From NCBI GenBank assembly GCA_023434535.1, contig JAEYSR010000055.1:1-8320 (forward strand): a stretch of DNA of 8,320 bases, read 5' to 3'. Below, piece by piece: positions 1 through 5,718 of the stretch (position 1 is the stretch's first letter; each line of letters begins with the position of its first letter). The notes below the pieces were generated by a model, which made no database searches, was not told where the DNA came from, and was given only the letters and a program-made list of their open reading frames with translations. Position numbers and translations under genes: made by a program. Origin of the DNA: Actinomycetes bacterium (GTDB taxonomy: Bacteria > Actinomycetota > Acidimicrobiia > Acidimicrobiales > Microtrichaceae).

Positions 1-130
1 TTCCTGGCCATGACTCAGTGTCACGGCCACCAGGTGTCACCCATGCTTCGCGACATCACCTGTTACCGATGCTGCGAGAAGAGACAGCCACCGTTCGCGG
101 GCTCCTCGCACAACAGAACGGCTCGGAACG

Positions 131-218
131 GGGTCGGACGGCCCCGGGACGGTCGGACCGGCGTCTGGGCCCCCCGATCGGCGTCTGGGTCGGACGGCCC
201 GTTGGCCTGGGACGGTCG
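131..218. repeat. Short interspersed GC-rich direct repeats
   Basis: Three short words each occur twice within 90 nt. GGGTCGGACGGCCC is at 131-144 and 187-200, CGGCGTCTGGG at 159-169 and 179-189, and GGGACGGTCG at 146-155 and 209-218. The offsets differ (56, 20 and 63 nt), so this is not a clean tandem array. It looks like a degenerate duplication or low-complexity intergenic DNA. No function can be assigned. Confidence 0.45.
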
Positions 219-264
219 TCCCGTCGTGCTTCAGGATCCGGCGAGCTGCGCCGTAGATCTGCAC

Positions 265-420
265 ATGCATCGCAACAACGCCAGCGCCTTCACCAGCAAG
301 CCGGCTGACCCGATGACGCGGGCCGCTCGCCGGGCCCGCAGTGCCGCCGTGGTGTCCGAACCACGGCTGCAGATCGGATTCGACCGCCGCAGCGGCGAGT
401 ACACCCTCGCCGTGCTCTGA
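265..420 (+). CDS. Possible small hypothetical protein (51 aa)
   Basis: This frame runs from ATG at 265 to TGA at 418-420 and would encode 51 residues rich in Ala and Arg, ending in a hydrophobic Leu-Ala-Val-Leu. Third codon positions are almost all G or C, which favours coding, but in DNA this GC-rich that is weak evidence. There is no clear Shine-Dalgarno before ATG 265 or before the internal ATG at 313. The frame is open all the way to the window's left edge, so it could also be the tail of a longer gene, although upstream codon use looks non-coding. The strong hairpin at 503-528 would be a suitable terminator. I recognise no family. Confidence 0.2.
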   Translation: MHRNNASAFTSKPADPMTRAARRARSAAVVSEPRLQIGFDRRSGEYTLAVL

Positions 421-502
421 TCCACCCACGCCGGGGGCGTCACGACGACTCCCGGCGACAACAGGTTCGGCAGGCCCGAGAGGAAGGACCCGCCCCCCGG
501 AC

Positions 503-528
503 CCGGCCCGGTGATCGCACCGGGCCGG
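503..528. terminator. Perfect 11-bp GC hairpin, possible terminator
   Basis: Arms CCGGCCCGGTG (503-513) and CACCGGGCCGG (518-528) are perfectly complementary around a 4-nt ATCG loop. No T-run follows on either strand. In high-GC actinobacteria such I-shaped hairpins are commonly read as terminators, so the role is inferred. It lies 82 nt after the weak ORF at 265-420. Confidence 0.45.
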
Positions 529-551
529 ATCAGGGACCTGCCACATGATCC

Positions 552-590
552 GATCGGCGACGGGTGGAGCGCGGCCACCCGTCGCCGATC
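552..590. terminator. Perfect 16-bp inverted repeat, probable terminator
   Basis: Arms 552-567 (GATCGGCGACGGGTGG) and 575-590 are exact reverse complements around a 7-nt loop. This is the strongest secondary structure I found in the window. It lies 46 nt past the stop of the minus-strand gene at 636-1172 and can fold in transcripts of either strand. No T-tract follows, so a factor-independent role is inferred from stem strength and position only. Confidence 0.6.
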
Positions 591-601
591 TGTGCAGTTC
601 T

Positions 602-625
602 CGGCCCGGCCCTCAGGTCGGGCCG
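602..625 (-). terminator. 10-bp hairpin just past the minus-strand gene
   Basis: Arms 602-611 (CGGCCCGGCC) and 616-625 (GGTCGGGCCG) pair over 10 bp, one pair being G-T, around a 4-nt CTCA loop. On the minus strand it begins 10 nt after the stop codon of the gene at 636-1172, the usual place for an intrinsic terminator. With the 16-bp repeat behind it, it makes a tandem stop for that gene. There is no U-run. Confidence 0.55.
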
Positions 626-635
626 GTCCCGCGTG

Positions 636-1172
636 TCAGGCCGCGGCGAACGTGACGGGGATCTCGAGCTCCTCGCCGGGGTTGGCCACCGCGCCGCTGC
701 CCGGGTACGTGAGGATCGCGTAGCGACCGGCGCACTCCTGGTACGTCAGCGGGACGTCCACCTGGAAGCCGCCGGACGCGTCCATCAGGATCGCCCCGGC
801 CGCAGCTCCGCCGATGGCGTCGTACTGGGCGGATCCGGGCACCGCCCAGAACTGCTCGATGATCACCCGGCTGGCCCCACCGGCACCGGCCGAGGGTCGC
901 CACGGGTCCGTCACGCAGGCGAAGACGACGTAGACGCCGGCCGGCTGACCCCAGATCGGGGGCCGGGTGCCGATGTTGCCCGCCGGGTTGTACCCCTGCC
1001 CGGTGACCGTGACGACGGTTCCAGGGACCACGTCGGTGGTCGGGTCCTCCGCCGTCAGCGTCGCTCCGGTGGTGGGTCCGGGGTCGGGCGCGCACGCGGC
1101 GACGGCGAAGGCCGCTGCGGCGATCACCACCACCGCGATCCTGGTGCTGCGACGGTTCCTGGTCGTTGACAT
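636..1172 (-). CDS. Small predicted lipoprotein with neocarzinostatin-like Ig domain
   Basis: The product is 178 aa. ATG at 1172 was chosen because AGGAGG (plus-strand 1179-1184) lies 6 nt upstream and because it gives a clean signal: basic n-region with RRSTR at 7-11, hydrophobic 12-26, and lipobox V24-A25-A26-C27. The longer frame to 1358 would run through the operator. The mature part is one beta-rich domain, about residues 37-175. Landmarks are TVVTVTGQGY (52-61), GVYVVF (79-84), MDASGGF (130-136), Cys147 and a final PVTF (172-175). The same order of landmarks occurs in the plus-strand protein at 4543-5718, so I read the two as diverged paralogues. The pattern resembles the neocarzinostatin/macromomycin family (Ig-like apoproteins binding a hydrophobic chromophore), at low identity. 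Divergent transcription from a shared iron-box-like operator with hmuT suggests a role in iron or haem uptake. The ligand is unknown. Likely location is the outer face of the membrane, lipid-anchored. Confidence 0.85.
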   Translation of the reverse strand: MSTTRNRRSTRIAVVVIAAAAFAVAACAPDPGPTTGATLTAEDPTTDVVPGTVVTVTGQGYNPAGNIGTRPPIWGQPAGVYVVFACVTDPWRPSAGAGGASRVIIEQFWAVPGSAQYDAIGGAAAGAILMDASGGFQVDVPLTYQECAGRYAILTYPGSGAVANPGEELEIPVTFAAA

Positions 1173-1224
1173 GGGAGTCCTCCTGATCGCCTCCGCCCCG
1201 CCGTAGCCCGACGAGAACCGCCGG

Positions 1225-1254
1225 ATGTTAGATATGCCTAACTTCTGATCACAA
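1225..1254 (-). promoter_or_regulatory. Putative sigma-70-type promoter for the minus-strand lipoprotein gene
   Basis: On the minus strand, TTGTGA (plus 1249-1254) is followed after 18 nt by TAACAT (plus 1225-1230), a reasonable -35/-10 pair. The predicted transcript start near 1218 leaves a leader of about 45 nt before ATG 1172. The palindromic operator at 1227-1242 overlaps the -10 and the spacer, so a bound repressor would block polymerase. I saw no equally good pair in the hmuT direction. TAACTT at 1239-1244 is a possible -10 there, without a recognisable -35. Confidence 0.45.
1227..1242. promoter_or_regulatory. DtxR/IdeR-like iron-box operator in the divergent region
   Basis: GTTAGATATGCCTAAC is an imperfect 16-bp palindrome; six of the eight base pairs of its half-sites match. 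It shares the TGCCTAA half with the second site at 4530-4543, and both resemble the DtxR/IdeR consensus TTAGGTTAGCCTAACCTAA. It sits in the only divergent intergenic region, next to a haem-uptake operon, where an iron repressor is expected. From this one site a dimeric repressor with iron as corepressor could control both directions. The regulator gene is not in the window. Confidence 0.65.
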
Positions 1255-1327
1255 GCGAGCGCGACTTTTTGGAAAAGGTTTGCCGCTTGACTTGTCACAT
1301 GCCCTCCGAAGCTCCGATGATCTCCCG

Positions 1328-2500
1328 GTGACTCCGACGTCTTCGCCCAGCTGTCCACCCCGGCGCCAGCTCCGTGGGCGCCGTCGAGCCCGGCTGATCG
1401 CGGCGGTCACCGCAGCCGTGGCGGTCGCGTGCAGCGCCTGCGGCGGGACCTCCGGCGGGTCCTCGGCGGCGGGCGGCGAACGTGGAGCGACCGACTCGGA
1501 CGTGGTGTGCGCCGGGCCCCGCCACGCCACGTCCCAGGGCTGGGTGGAGCCGATCTCGGAGAACCCGACGCCGGTCCTGCCCACCACGGTCACCGACTTC
1601 ACCGGCGAGCAGGTGACGGTCACCGACACGTCACGCGTGCTCGCACTCGACACCTACGGGACCCTGGCGACCACGGTCTACGCGCTGGGCCTCGGCGATC
1701 GGCTGGTCGGGCGCGACATCTCCACCGGCGTTCCGGACCTGCAGGACCTCCCCGTCGTGACCCACAACGGCCATGAGCTGAACGCCGAGGCGATCCTCGA
1801 CCTGAACCCGTCGGTCGTGCTGACCGACTACTCGATCGGTCCCCTCGAGGTGCAGCTCCAGCTCAAGGAGGCCGGGATCCCGGTCGTGATCCTCGACAGC
1901 CAGCGGAACCGGGCGGTCATCGGCGACCAGATCCGCAGCGTCGCCCAGGTGCTGGGCGTGCCCGCACAGGGCGACGCCCTGGCGGCGTCGGTGGCGACCG
2001 AGATCGCGGCGGCCGAGGCCGACGTGGCGGCGATGGCCGACGCCGCCCCCGACCCGAGGGTCGTCTTCCTCTACATGCGGGGCAACGCCGGGGTCTACTA
2101 CTGGTTCGGCAAGGGGTCGGGTGCGGACGACCTGATCGCCGCTCTCGGCGGCGTCGACGTCGCGAGCGAGTCCGGCCTCGAGGGGTCCAAGCCGCTCAAC
2201 GCGGAGGGTCTGGTCAAGTCCGAGCCGGACCTCTACCTGATGATGACCGACGGCCTGGACTCCGTCGGAGGGGTCGACGGCCTGATCGAGATCCCCGGCG
2301 TCGCGGACACCGCTGCCGGTGTCGACGGCTGCGTCGTGGACATGGACGACGCCCAGATCCTCAGCTTCGGCCCGCAGTTCCCCTCGACGCTGCGAGCCCT
2401 CGGCGAGGCGATCTACGGGGCGGACGGAGTGCTGAGCGAGGGCGCTCCCGCCGGCGGCGGCAACTCCACCGGCTCCGACGACGGGACGCCGGCGTCGTGA
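1328..2500 (+). CDS. hmuT: Haem ABC transporter substrate-binding lipoprotein HmuT
   Basis: Extracytoplasmic haem-binding lipoprotein that would deliver haem to HmuUV; 390 aa from GTG 1328. The n-region is basic (RRQLRGRRRAR), followed by a hydrophobic stretch and lipobox cysteines at 35 or 38. TTG starts at 1280 and 1292 are also in frame. A purine-rich GGAAAAGG (1271-1278) lies too close to 1280 to decide, so the start is uncertain. The periplasmic-binding fold (PF01497-type) begins about residue 103 (RVLALD). In Corynebacterium HmuT, haem is held by a His and a Tyr 99 residues apart, and the Tyr bonds to an Arg two residues on. Here His149 and Tyr249 are 100 apart and the motif is Y249-M-R251, which favours haem over a siderophore or cobalamin. 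His146 is a second candidate. The C-terminus is a Gly/Ser tail. It overlaps hmuU by 4 nt (GTGA). Confidence 0.9.
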   Translation: MTPTSSPSCPPRRQLRGRRRARLIAAVTAAVAVACSACGGTSGGSSAAGGERGATDSDVVCAGPRHATSQGWVEPISENPTPVLPTTVTDFTGEQVTVTDTSRVLALDTYGTLATTVYALGLGDRLVGRDISTGVPDLQDLPVVTHNGHELNAEAILDLNPSVVLTDYSIGPLEVQLQLKEAGIPVVILDSQRNRAVIGDQIRSVAQVLGVPAQGDALAASVATEIAAAEADVAAMADAAPDPRVVFLYMRGNAGVYYWFGKGSGADDLIAALGGVDVASESGLEGSKPLNAEGLVKSEPDLYLMMTDGLDSVGGVDGLIEIPGVADTAAGVDGCVVDMDDAQILSFGPQFPSTLRALGEAIYGADGVLSEGAPAGGGNSTGSDDGTPAS

Positions 2501-3672
2501 GCACGTCCACCGGCGCCGCCAGCGCGACGGCCCGGACCGGGTCCGAGCAGGTCTCCCCCGTGATCGACCTGCGACCCGACGCAGCGGAGAGCGCGTCGGC
2601 CCGGACGGAGTCCGTCCGCCGGCGGCTGCCGCGCGTGCGACGGTCGAGGTCGGCCCTCCTGATCGGGGGCCTGGCCATCGGGCTGGTGGTCGCCGGCATC
2701 GTGGCGGCCGGGATCGGTCAGCTGCACGTCGCCCCGGCCGAGGTGCTCGGCTCGATCCTCCACAAGCTGGGCCTGGACATCGGTCCGCTCCCGGCGCACC
2801 CTCGCGGCGAGGCCGCTCTCTGGAACGTGCGGTTTCCGCGCGTCGTCCTCGCCGCGATCGTCGGCGCGGCGCTGGGCGGCGCCGGCGCGGTGCTCCAGGC
2901 CGTCTTCGGCAACCCGTTGGCCGAGCCCAGCGTGATCGGCGTGTCCGGCGGCGCGGCGGTCGGCGCCTGCTCGGTGATCGTCTTCGGCTGGTCCTTCTTC
3001 GGCGGCTACACCGTGGCCGCGGTGGCGTTCGCCACCGGCCTCCTCACGACGCTGGTGATCTACGCCATGGCCCGTCACGGCGGCCGCACCGAGGTCGTGA
3101 CGCTCGTGCTCATGGGCATCGCCGTCAACGCGGTCACGGCCGCGGTCATCGCCTTCCTCGTGTTCATGGGCGACACCCAGGCACGCGAGCAGATCGTGTT
3201 CTGGCAGCTCGGCAGCTTCAACGGCGCCCGGTGGGAGGCCGTGCGCATCGTCGCACCGGTCGTCGCCATCGGGCTCGTCGGGGTGATGCTCATCGCCCGT
3301 CAGCTCGACCTCCTCGCCCTCGGGGAGCGATCAGCGCGCCACGTCGGGGTGCACGTCGAGCGGCTCCGGCTCGTGGCGATCGTCCTCGTGTCCCTGCTCG
3401 TCGCCGCCGGCGTGGCGTTCGTCGGCATCATCGCCTTCATCGGCCTGATCGTCCCCCACCTGGTGCGGATGATCATCGGCCCGTCGCACCGGACGCTGCT
3501 GCCGGCGAGCATCCTCGGCGGCGCCCTCGTCGTGGTGGTCGCCGACCTCGTGGCCCGCACCGCCATCGACTACGCGGACCTGCCGATCGGCATGCTCACC
3601 GCACTGGTCGGCGGGCCGTTCTTCTTCTGGATGCTGTACCGCACCCGGGCGTCGTCGGGGGGTTGGGGATGA
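2497..3672 (+). CDS. hmuU: Haem ABC transporter permease HmuU (FecCD family)
   Basis: Integral membrane permease of the BtuC/FecCD family, 391 aa, which would form a homodimeric channel for haem taken from HmuT. The GTG start lies inside the hmuT stop (GTGA), indicating translational coupling. Family hallmarks are RFPRVVLA at 112-119, NPLAEP at 139-144, the GVSGGAA segment near 148-154, GIIAFIGLIVPH at 310-321, GPSHR at 328-332 and LPIG at 362-365 before the last helix. Many hydrophobic helices are evident from residue 53 on. The hydrophilic N-terminus of about 52 residues, rich in Ser, Ala and Arg, is longer than usual for the family (about 330-350 aa), so a later start is possible. The next gene overlaps by 4 nt (ATGA). 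Substrate is inferred from HmuT and the HtaA proteins. Confidence 0.93.
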   Translation: MSTSTGAASATARTGSEQVSPVIDLRPDAAESASARTESVRRRLPRVRRSRSALLIGGLAIGLVVAGIVAAGIGQLHVAPAEVLGSILHKLGLDIGPLPAHPRGEAALWNVRFPRVVLAAIVGAALGGAGAVLQAVFGNPLAEPSVIGVSGGAAVGACSVIVFGWSFFGGYTVAAVAFATGLLTTLVIYAMARHGGRTEVVTLVLMGIAVNAVTAAVIAFLVFMGDTQAREQIVFWQLGSFNGARWEAVRIVAPVVAIGLVGVMLIARQLDLLALGERSARHVGVHVERLRLVAIVLVSLLVAAGVAFVGIIAFIGLIVPHLVRMIIGPSHRTLLPASILGGALVVVVADLVARTAIDYADLPIGMLTALVGGPFFFWMLYRTRASSGGWG

Positions 3673-4550
3673 GCGCCGCCGGCCTCGCCACCGCCGTGCG
3701 CGGCCTGCGGAGAGGGGTGCGCGCCCCGGAAGGTGGCCGCCTCGGCGGCACCTCGCTCCGCGTGCGCGGCGTCGCCGTGTCGTTCGGCGGCACCCCGATC
3801 CTCGACGACGTGGACCTCGACGTCCGCGACGGCGAGCTGCTGGCGCTCGTCGGGCCGAACGGCGCCGGCAAGTCGACGTTGCTGTCGGTCCTCGCCGGCG
3901 ACCTCCGACCCGACAGGGGAACCGTCGAGCTCGACGACGCCCCCATCGACTCCTGGACGCCGGTGGAGCTGGCCATGCGCCGGGCGGTGCTGCTCCAGCA
4001 GCTGACCATGTCGTTCCCGTTCACCGTCCACCAGACCGTCGAGATGGGGCGCAGCCCGTGGGCCGGCCACGAGGCGGAGGACCACGACGAGCGCCGGATC
4101 GAGGAGTCGATGGCGGCGACCGACGTCGACCACCTGGCCGACCGCACGTTCACGTCGCTGTCCGGCGGCGAGCGCGCCCGGGCCGGCATGGCGCGGGTGA
4201 TCGCCCAGGACGCCCGGGTCCTCCTCCTCGACGAGCCGACCGCCGCCCTCGACGTCCGCCACCAGGAGCAGGTCCTGGACCTCGCCGCCTCCGCGGCCCG
4301 CGCCGGCGGGTCGGTGGTGGTGGTGATGCACGACCTCGGTCTGGCCGCCGCCTACGCGGATCGGGTCGTGGTGCTCGCCGACGGGCGTGTCCGAGCGGTC
4401 GGCTCCCCCTCCGAGGTCCTGACCGCTCCCCTGCTGAGCGATGTGTACGAGCACCCGATCGAGGTGCTGCGCCACCACCGCACCGGCGAGCTCATCATCG
4501 TCCCCGATCGGTCGCGCTCGCATTCTGTGTTAGGCATGCCTAATGTCTGA
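3669..4550 (+). CDS. hmuV: Haem ABC transporter ATP-binding protein HmuV
   Basis: Cytoplasmic ATPase energising the HmuU channel, 293 aa. Walker A GPNGAGKST is at 62-70, the Q-loop glutamine at 110/111, signature LSGGE at 164-168, Walker B LLLDEP at 185-190, a D-loop at 194-195 (LD) and H-loop His221. All catalytic elements are intact. ATG 3669 overlaps the hmuU stop (ATGA); the frame stays open upstream to 3231, but only as a shadow of hmuU. The N-terminal extension of about 28 residues before the first beta strand is longer than usual. The C-terminus is odd: the last residues (SVLGMPNV) are encoded by an iron-box palindrome, and the stop overlaps the next gene by 8 nt. These residues are probably a tolerated by-product of keeping the operator, not functional protein. 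Confidence 0.95.
   Translation: MSAAGLATAVRGLRRGVRAPEGGRLGGTSLRVRGVAVSFGGTPILDDVDLDVRDGELLALVGPNGAGKSTLLSVLAGDLRPDRGTVELDDAPIDSWTPVELAMRRAVLLQQLTMSFPFTVHQTVEMGRSPWAGHEAEDHDERRIEESMAATDVDHLADRTFTSLSGGERARAGMARVIAQDARVLLLDEPTAALDVRHQEQVLDLAASAARAGGSVVVVMHDLGLAAAYADRVVVLADGRVRAVGSPSEVLTAPLLSDVYEHPIEVLRHHRTGELIIVPDRSRSHSVLGMPNV
4530..4543. promoter_or_regulatory. Perfect iron-box palindrome inside the hmuV 3' end
   Basis: TTAGGCATGCCTAA is a perfect 14-bp palindrome in the form TTAGG-N4-CCTAA, matching the outer arms of the first 14 bp of the DtxR/IdeR consensus. It lies in the last codons of hmuV and touches the ATG (4543) of the next gene. TAATGT at 4541-4546 fits an actinobacterial -10 (TANNNT), with GTG at 4555 about where transcription would begin. 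I saw no clear -35. It may control an internal promoter for the surface-protein genes, or act as a roadblock to readthrough from hmuV. Confidence 0.65.
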
Positions 4551-5718
4551 GCTCGTGCCGTCGCCCCGCTCCCTGCACCGGTCCGTCGCCGCGCTGGTCG
4601 CGCTGTGCTGCATCTCGGGCATTCTCTCCGTCGTCGACGCCCCGATCGCTGCGGCCCAGACGTGCGGCAACACGTCCGCCGCTCCCACGCTGAGCGTGAA
4701 CCCGACGTCCATCCCGGCGTCGGCCACGACGTCGGTGACGGTGACCGCCACGAGCTACCTGGTCCCCCCGCACAACTGCGGGAGCAACGTGTTCGGCGGC
4801 GTGTACGTCTTCTTCGGCTGGGTGGCGCCGGGCGGGCAGTGGGGTCCGAGCTGGCGCAACAGCTCGAACTCGGCCGGCCAGTTCGGGGCGTCCTACTCCT
4901 ACCCGGGCGAGGGCGGCGGCGGTGAGACCCGCGACGACGGATCGGGGGTCGTGCGCCTGGTGAGCTTCACCGCCGGCGGCACCTCGGGCACCGAGACGCC
5001 GTTCCACATGGACGGGGCCGGCAACTGGTCGACGACGATCTCGGTGCGCGGCGCCCTGTACTCCTGGACCGACGTCACGACCGGGGCCCGCAACACGGTC
5101 GACTGCCGGACGGTGCAGTGCGGCATCTTCACGATCGGGGCCCACGGCAAGAACAGCCGGACCAACGAGCTGTTCGCACCGATCTCGTTCCGCAACGAGG
5201 GTCCGCCACCGACCGTCGCCCCGGGCGGCGTCACCGCCGCTCCGTCCCCCGGGGCCGCAGCCGGCGCGGCGAGCGGCGCCACGGGGGCGAAGGGCGGCTC
5301 GACCGGTGCTGCCGCCAACGGCTCCAAGGGCTCCGGCTCGACCGGCTCGGCGACCGGACCGGCCTCGTCCGCACCGTCGAGCACGGCTCCGGCATCGGAG
5401 ACCACGGCGCCGACCACCGCGCCCGACGTGACCGGCGGCGAGGAGCTGGCCGCCGCCGACGAGTCCGCCGTCGAGCGTCAGGTCGTGGCCGGCGCGGTCG
5501 TGGAGGTCCAGGAGTTCGACGGCTCCGGCGGATCGGGCGGCGTGGCGATCCTCCTGATCGCTCTCGCCCTGCTGGCGGGGGCGCTCACCACCACCGGCTG
5601 GTTCGTCAGGCGCGGGCGCTCCGGTGCCACCCCCTCGGGCGCCGGCACCGGATCCGCCACACCTCCGCCACCTCCCCCTCCCCCACCTCCGCCGCCCGTT
5701 CCGGGGTTCCCCGCATGA
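4543..5718 (+). CDS. Membrane-anchored surface protein with neocarzinostatin-like Ig domain
   Basis: 391 aa from ATG 4543, which overlaps the hmuV stop by 8 nt. GTG 4555 is an alternative that would fit a leaderless transcript. Residues 1-38 are a signal peptide with cleavage predicted after AAA38. Domain about 48-220: SVTVTATSY (64-72), GVYVFFG (86-92), MDGAGNW (156-162), the pair Cys188/Cys193 in VDC...QCGIF, and a final PISF (213-216). Neocarzinostatin-family apoproteins end in a similar VDC-x4-C...ISF pattern with a disulfide, so I assign an NCS-like Ig fold; this is inference from motif order, not a search. A Gly/Ala/Ser/Thr linker follows (about 220-330), then a transmembrane helix at 334-355, RRGR, and a cytoplasmic tail with 12 prolines in a row. 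Orientation is N-out. The protein shares landmarks with the lipoprotein at 636-1172. A haem-binding or relay role is inferred from the operon only. Confidence 0.88.
   Translation: MSELVPSPRSLHRSVAALVALCCISGILSVVDAPIAAAQTCGNTSAAPTLSVNPTSIPASATTSVTVTATSYLVPPHNCGSNVFGGVYVFFGWVAPGGQWGPSWRNSSNSAGQFGASYSYPGEGGGGETRDDGSGVVRLVSFTAGGTSGTETPFHMDGAGNWSTTISVRGALYSWTDVTTGARNTVDCRTVQCGIFTIGAHGKNSRTNELFAPISFRNEGPPPTVAPGGVTAAPSPGAAAGAASGATGAKGGSTGAAANGSKGSGSTGSATGPASSAPSSTAPASETTAPTTAPDVTGGEELAAADESAVERQVVAGAVVEVQEFDGSGGSGGVAILLIALALLAGALTTTGWFVRRGRSGATPSGAGTGSATPPPPPPPPPPPPVPGFPA

Larger units (their letters stand above)
1..501. other. Gene-poor leader region, no confident gene
   Basis: No ORF here has a convincing start, ribosome site and domain. 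Base composition is less biased over the first 130 nt than in the genes to the right, as expected for intergenic DNA. Positions 5-29 can fold into a 9-bp hairpin with one A-C mismatch and a 5-nt loop (arms TGGCC-TGAC and GTCA-GGCCA), possibly the end of a transcript entering from the left. Positions 131-218 hold short direct repeats, and 265-420 is a weak small ORF, both listed separately. Confidence 0.5.

Noticed and set aside
265..420. FlaG-like flagellar fragment suggested by the LQIGFDRRSG segment
   Set aside because: The similarity covers only about 15 residues, the expected EVIRQIP-type continuation is absent, and no flagellar gene is nearby.
1271..1279. GGAAAAGG as ribosome site fixing hmuT at TTG 1280
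   Set aside because: Only one base separates it from the TTG, and that start would give a signal peptide n-region of nearly 40 residues. It remains possible but is not preferred.
1173..1358. Longer N-terminus for the minus-strand lipoprotein
   Set aside because: It would run across the operator and promoter and destroy the lipoprotein signal. AGGAGG sits correctly before ATG 1172.
3570..4523. 317-aa minus-strand ORF opposite hmuV
   Set aside because: It is composed of His/Arg/Gly/Val runs typical of antisense GC-rich DNA. hmuV on the other strand has every ABC ATPase motif.
5118..5714. Upstream extension of the HtaA gene frame
   Set aside because: The translation is Arg/Gly-rich shadow of the preceding surface protein. 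ATG 5715 gives a proper signal peptide and an ATGA overlap.
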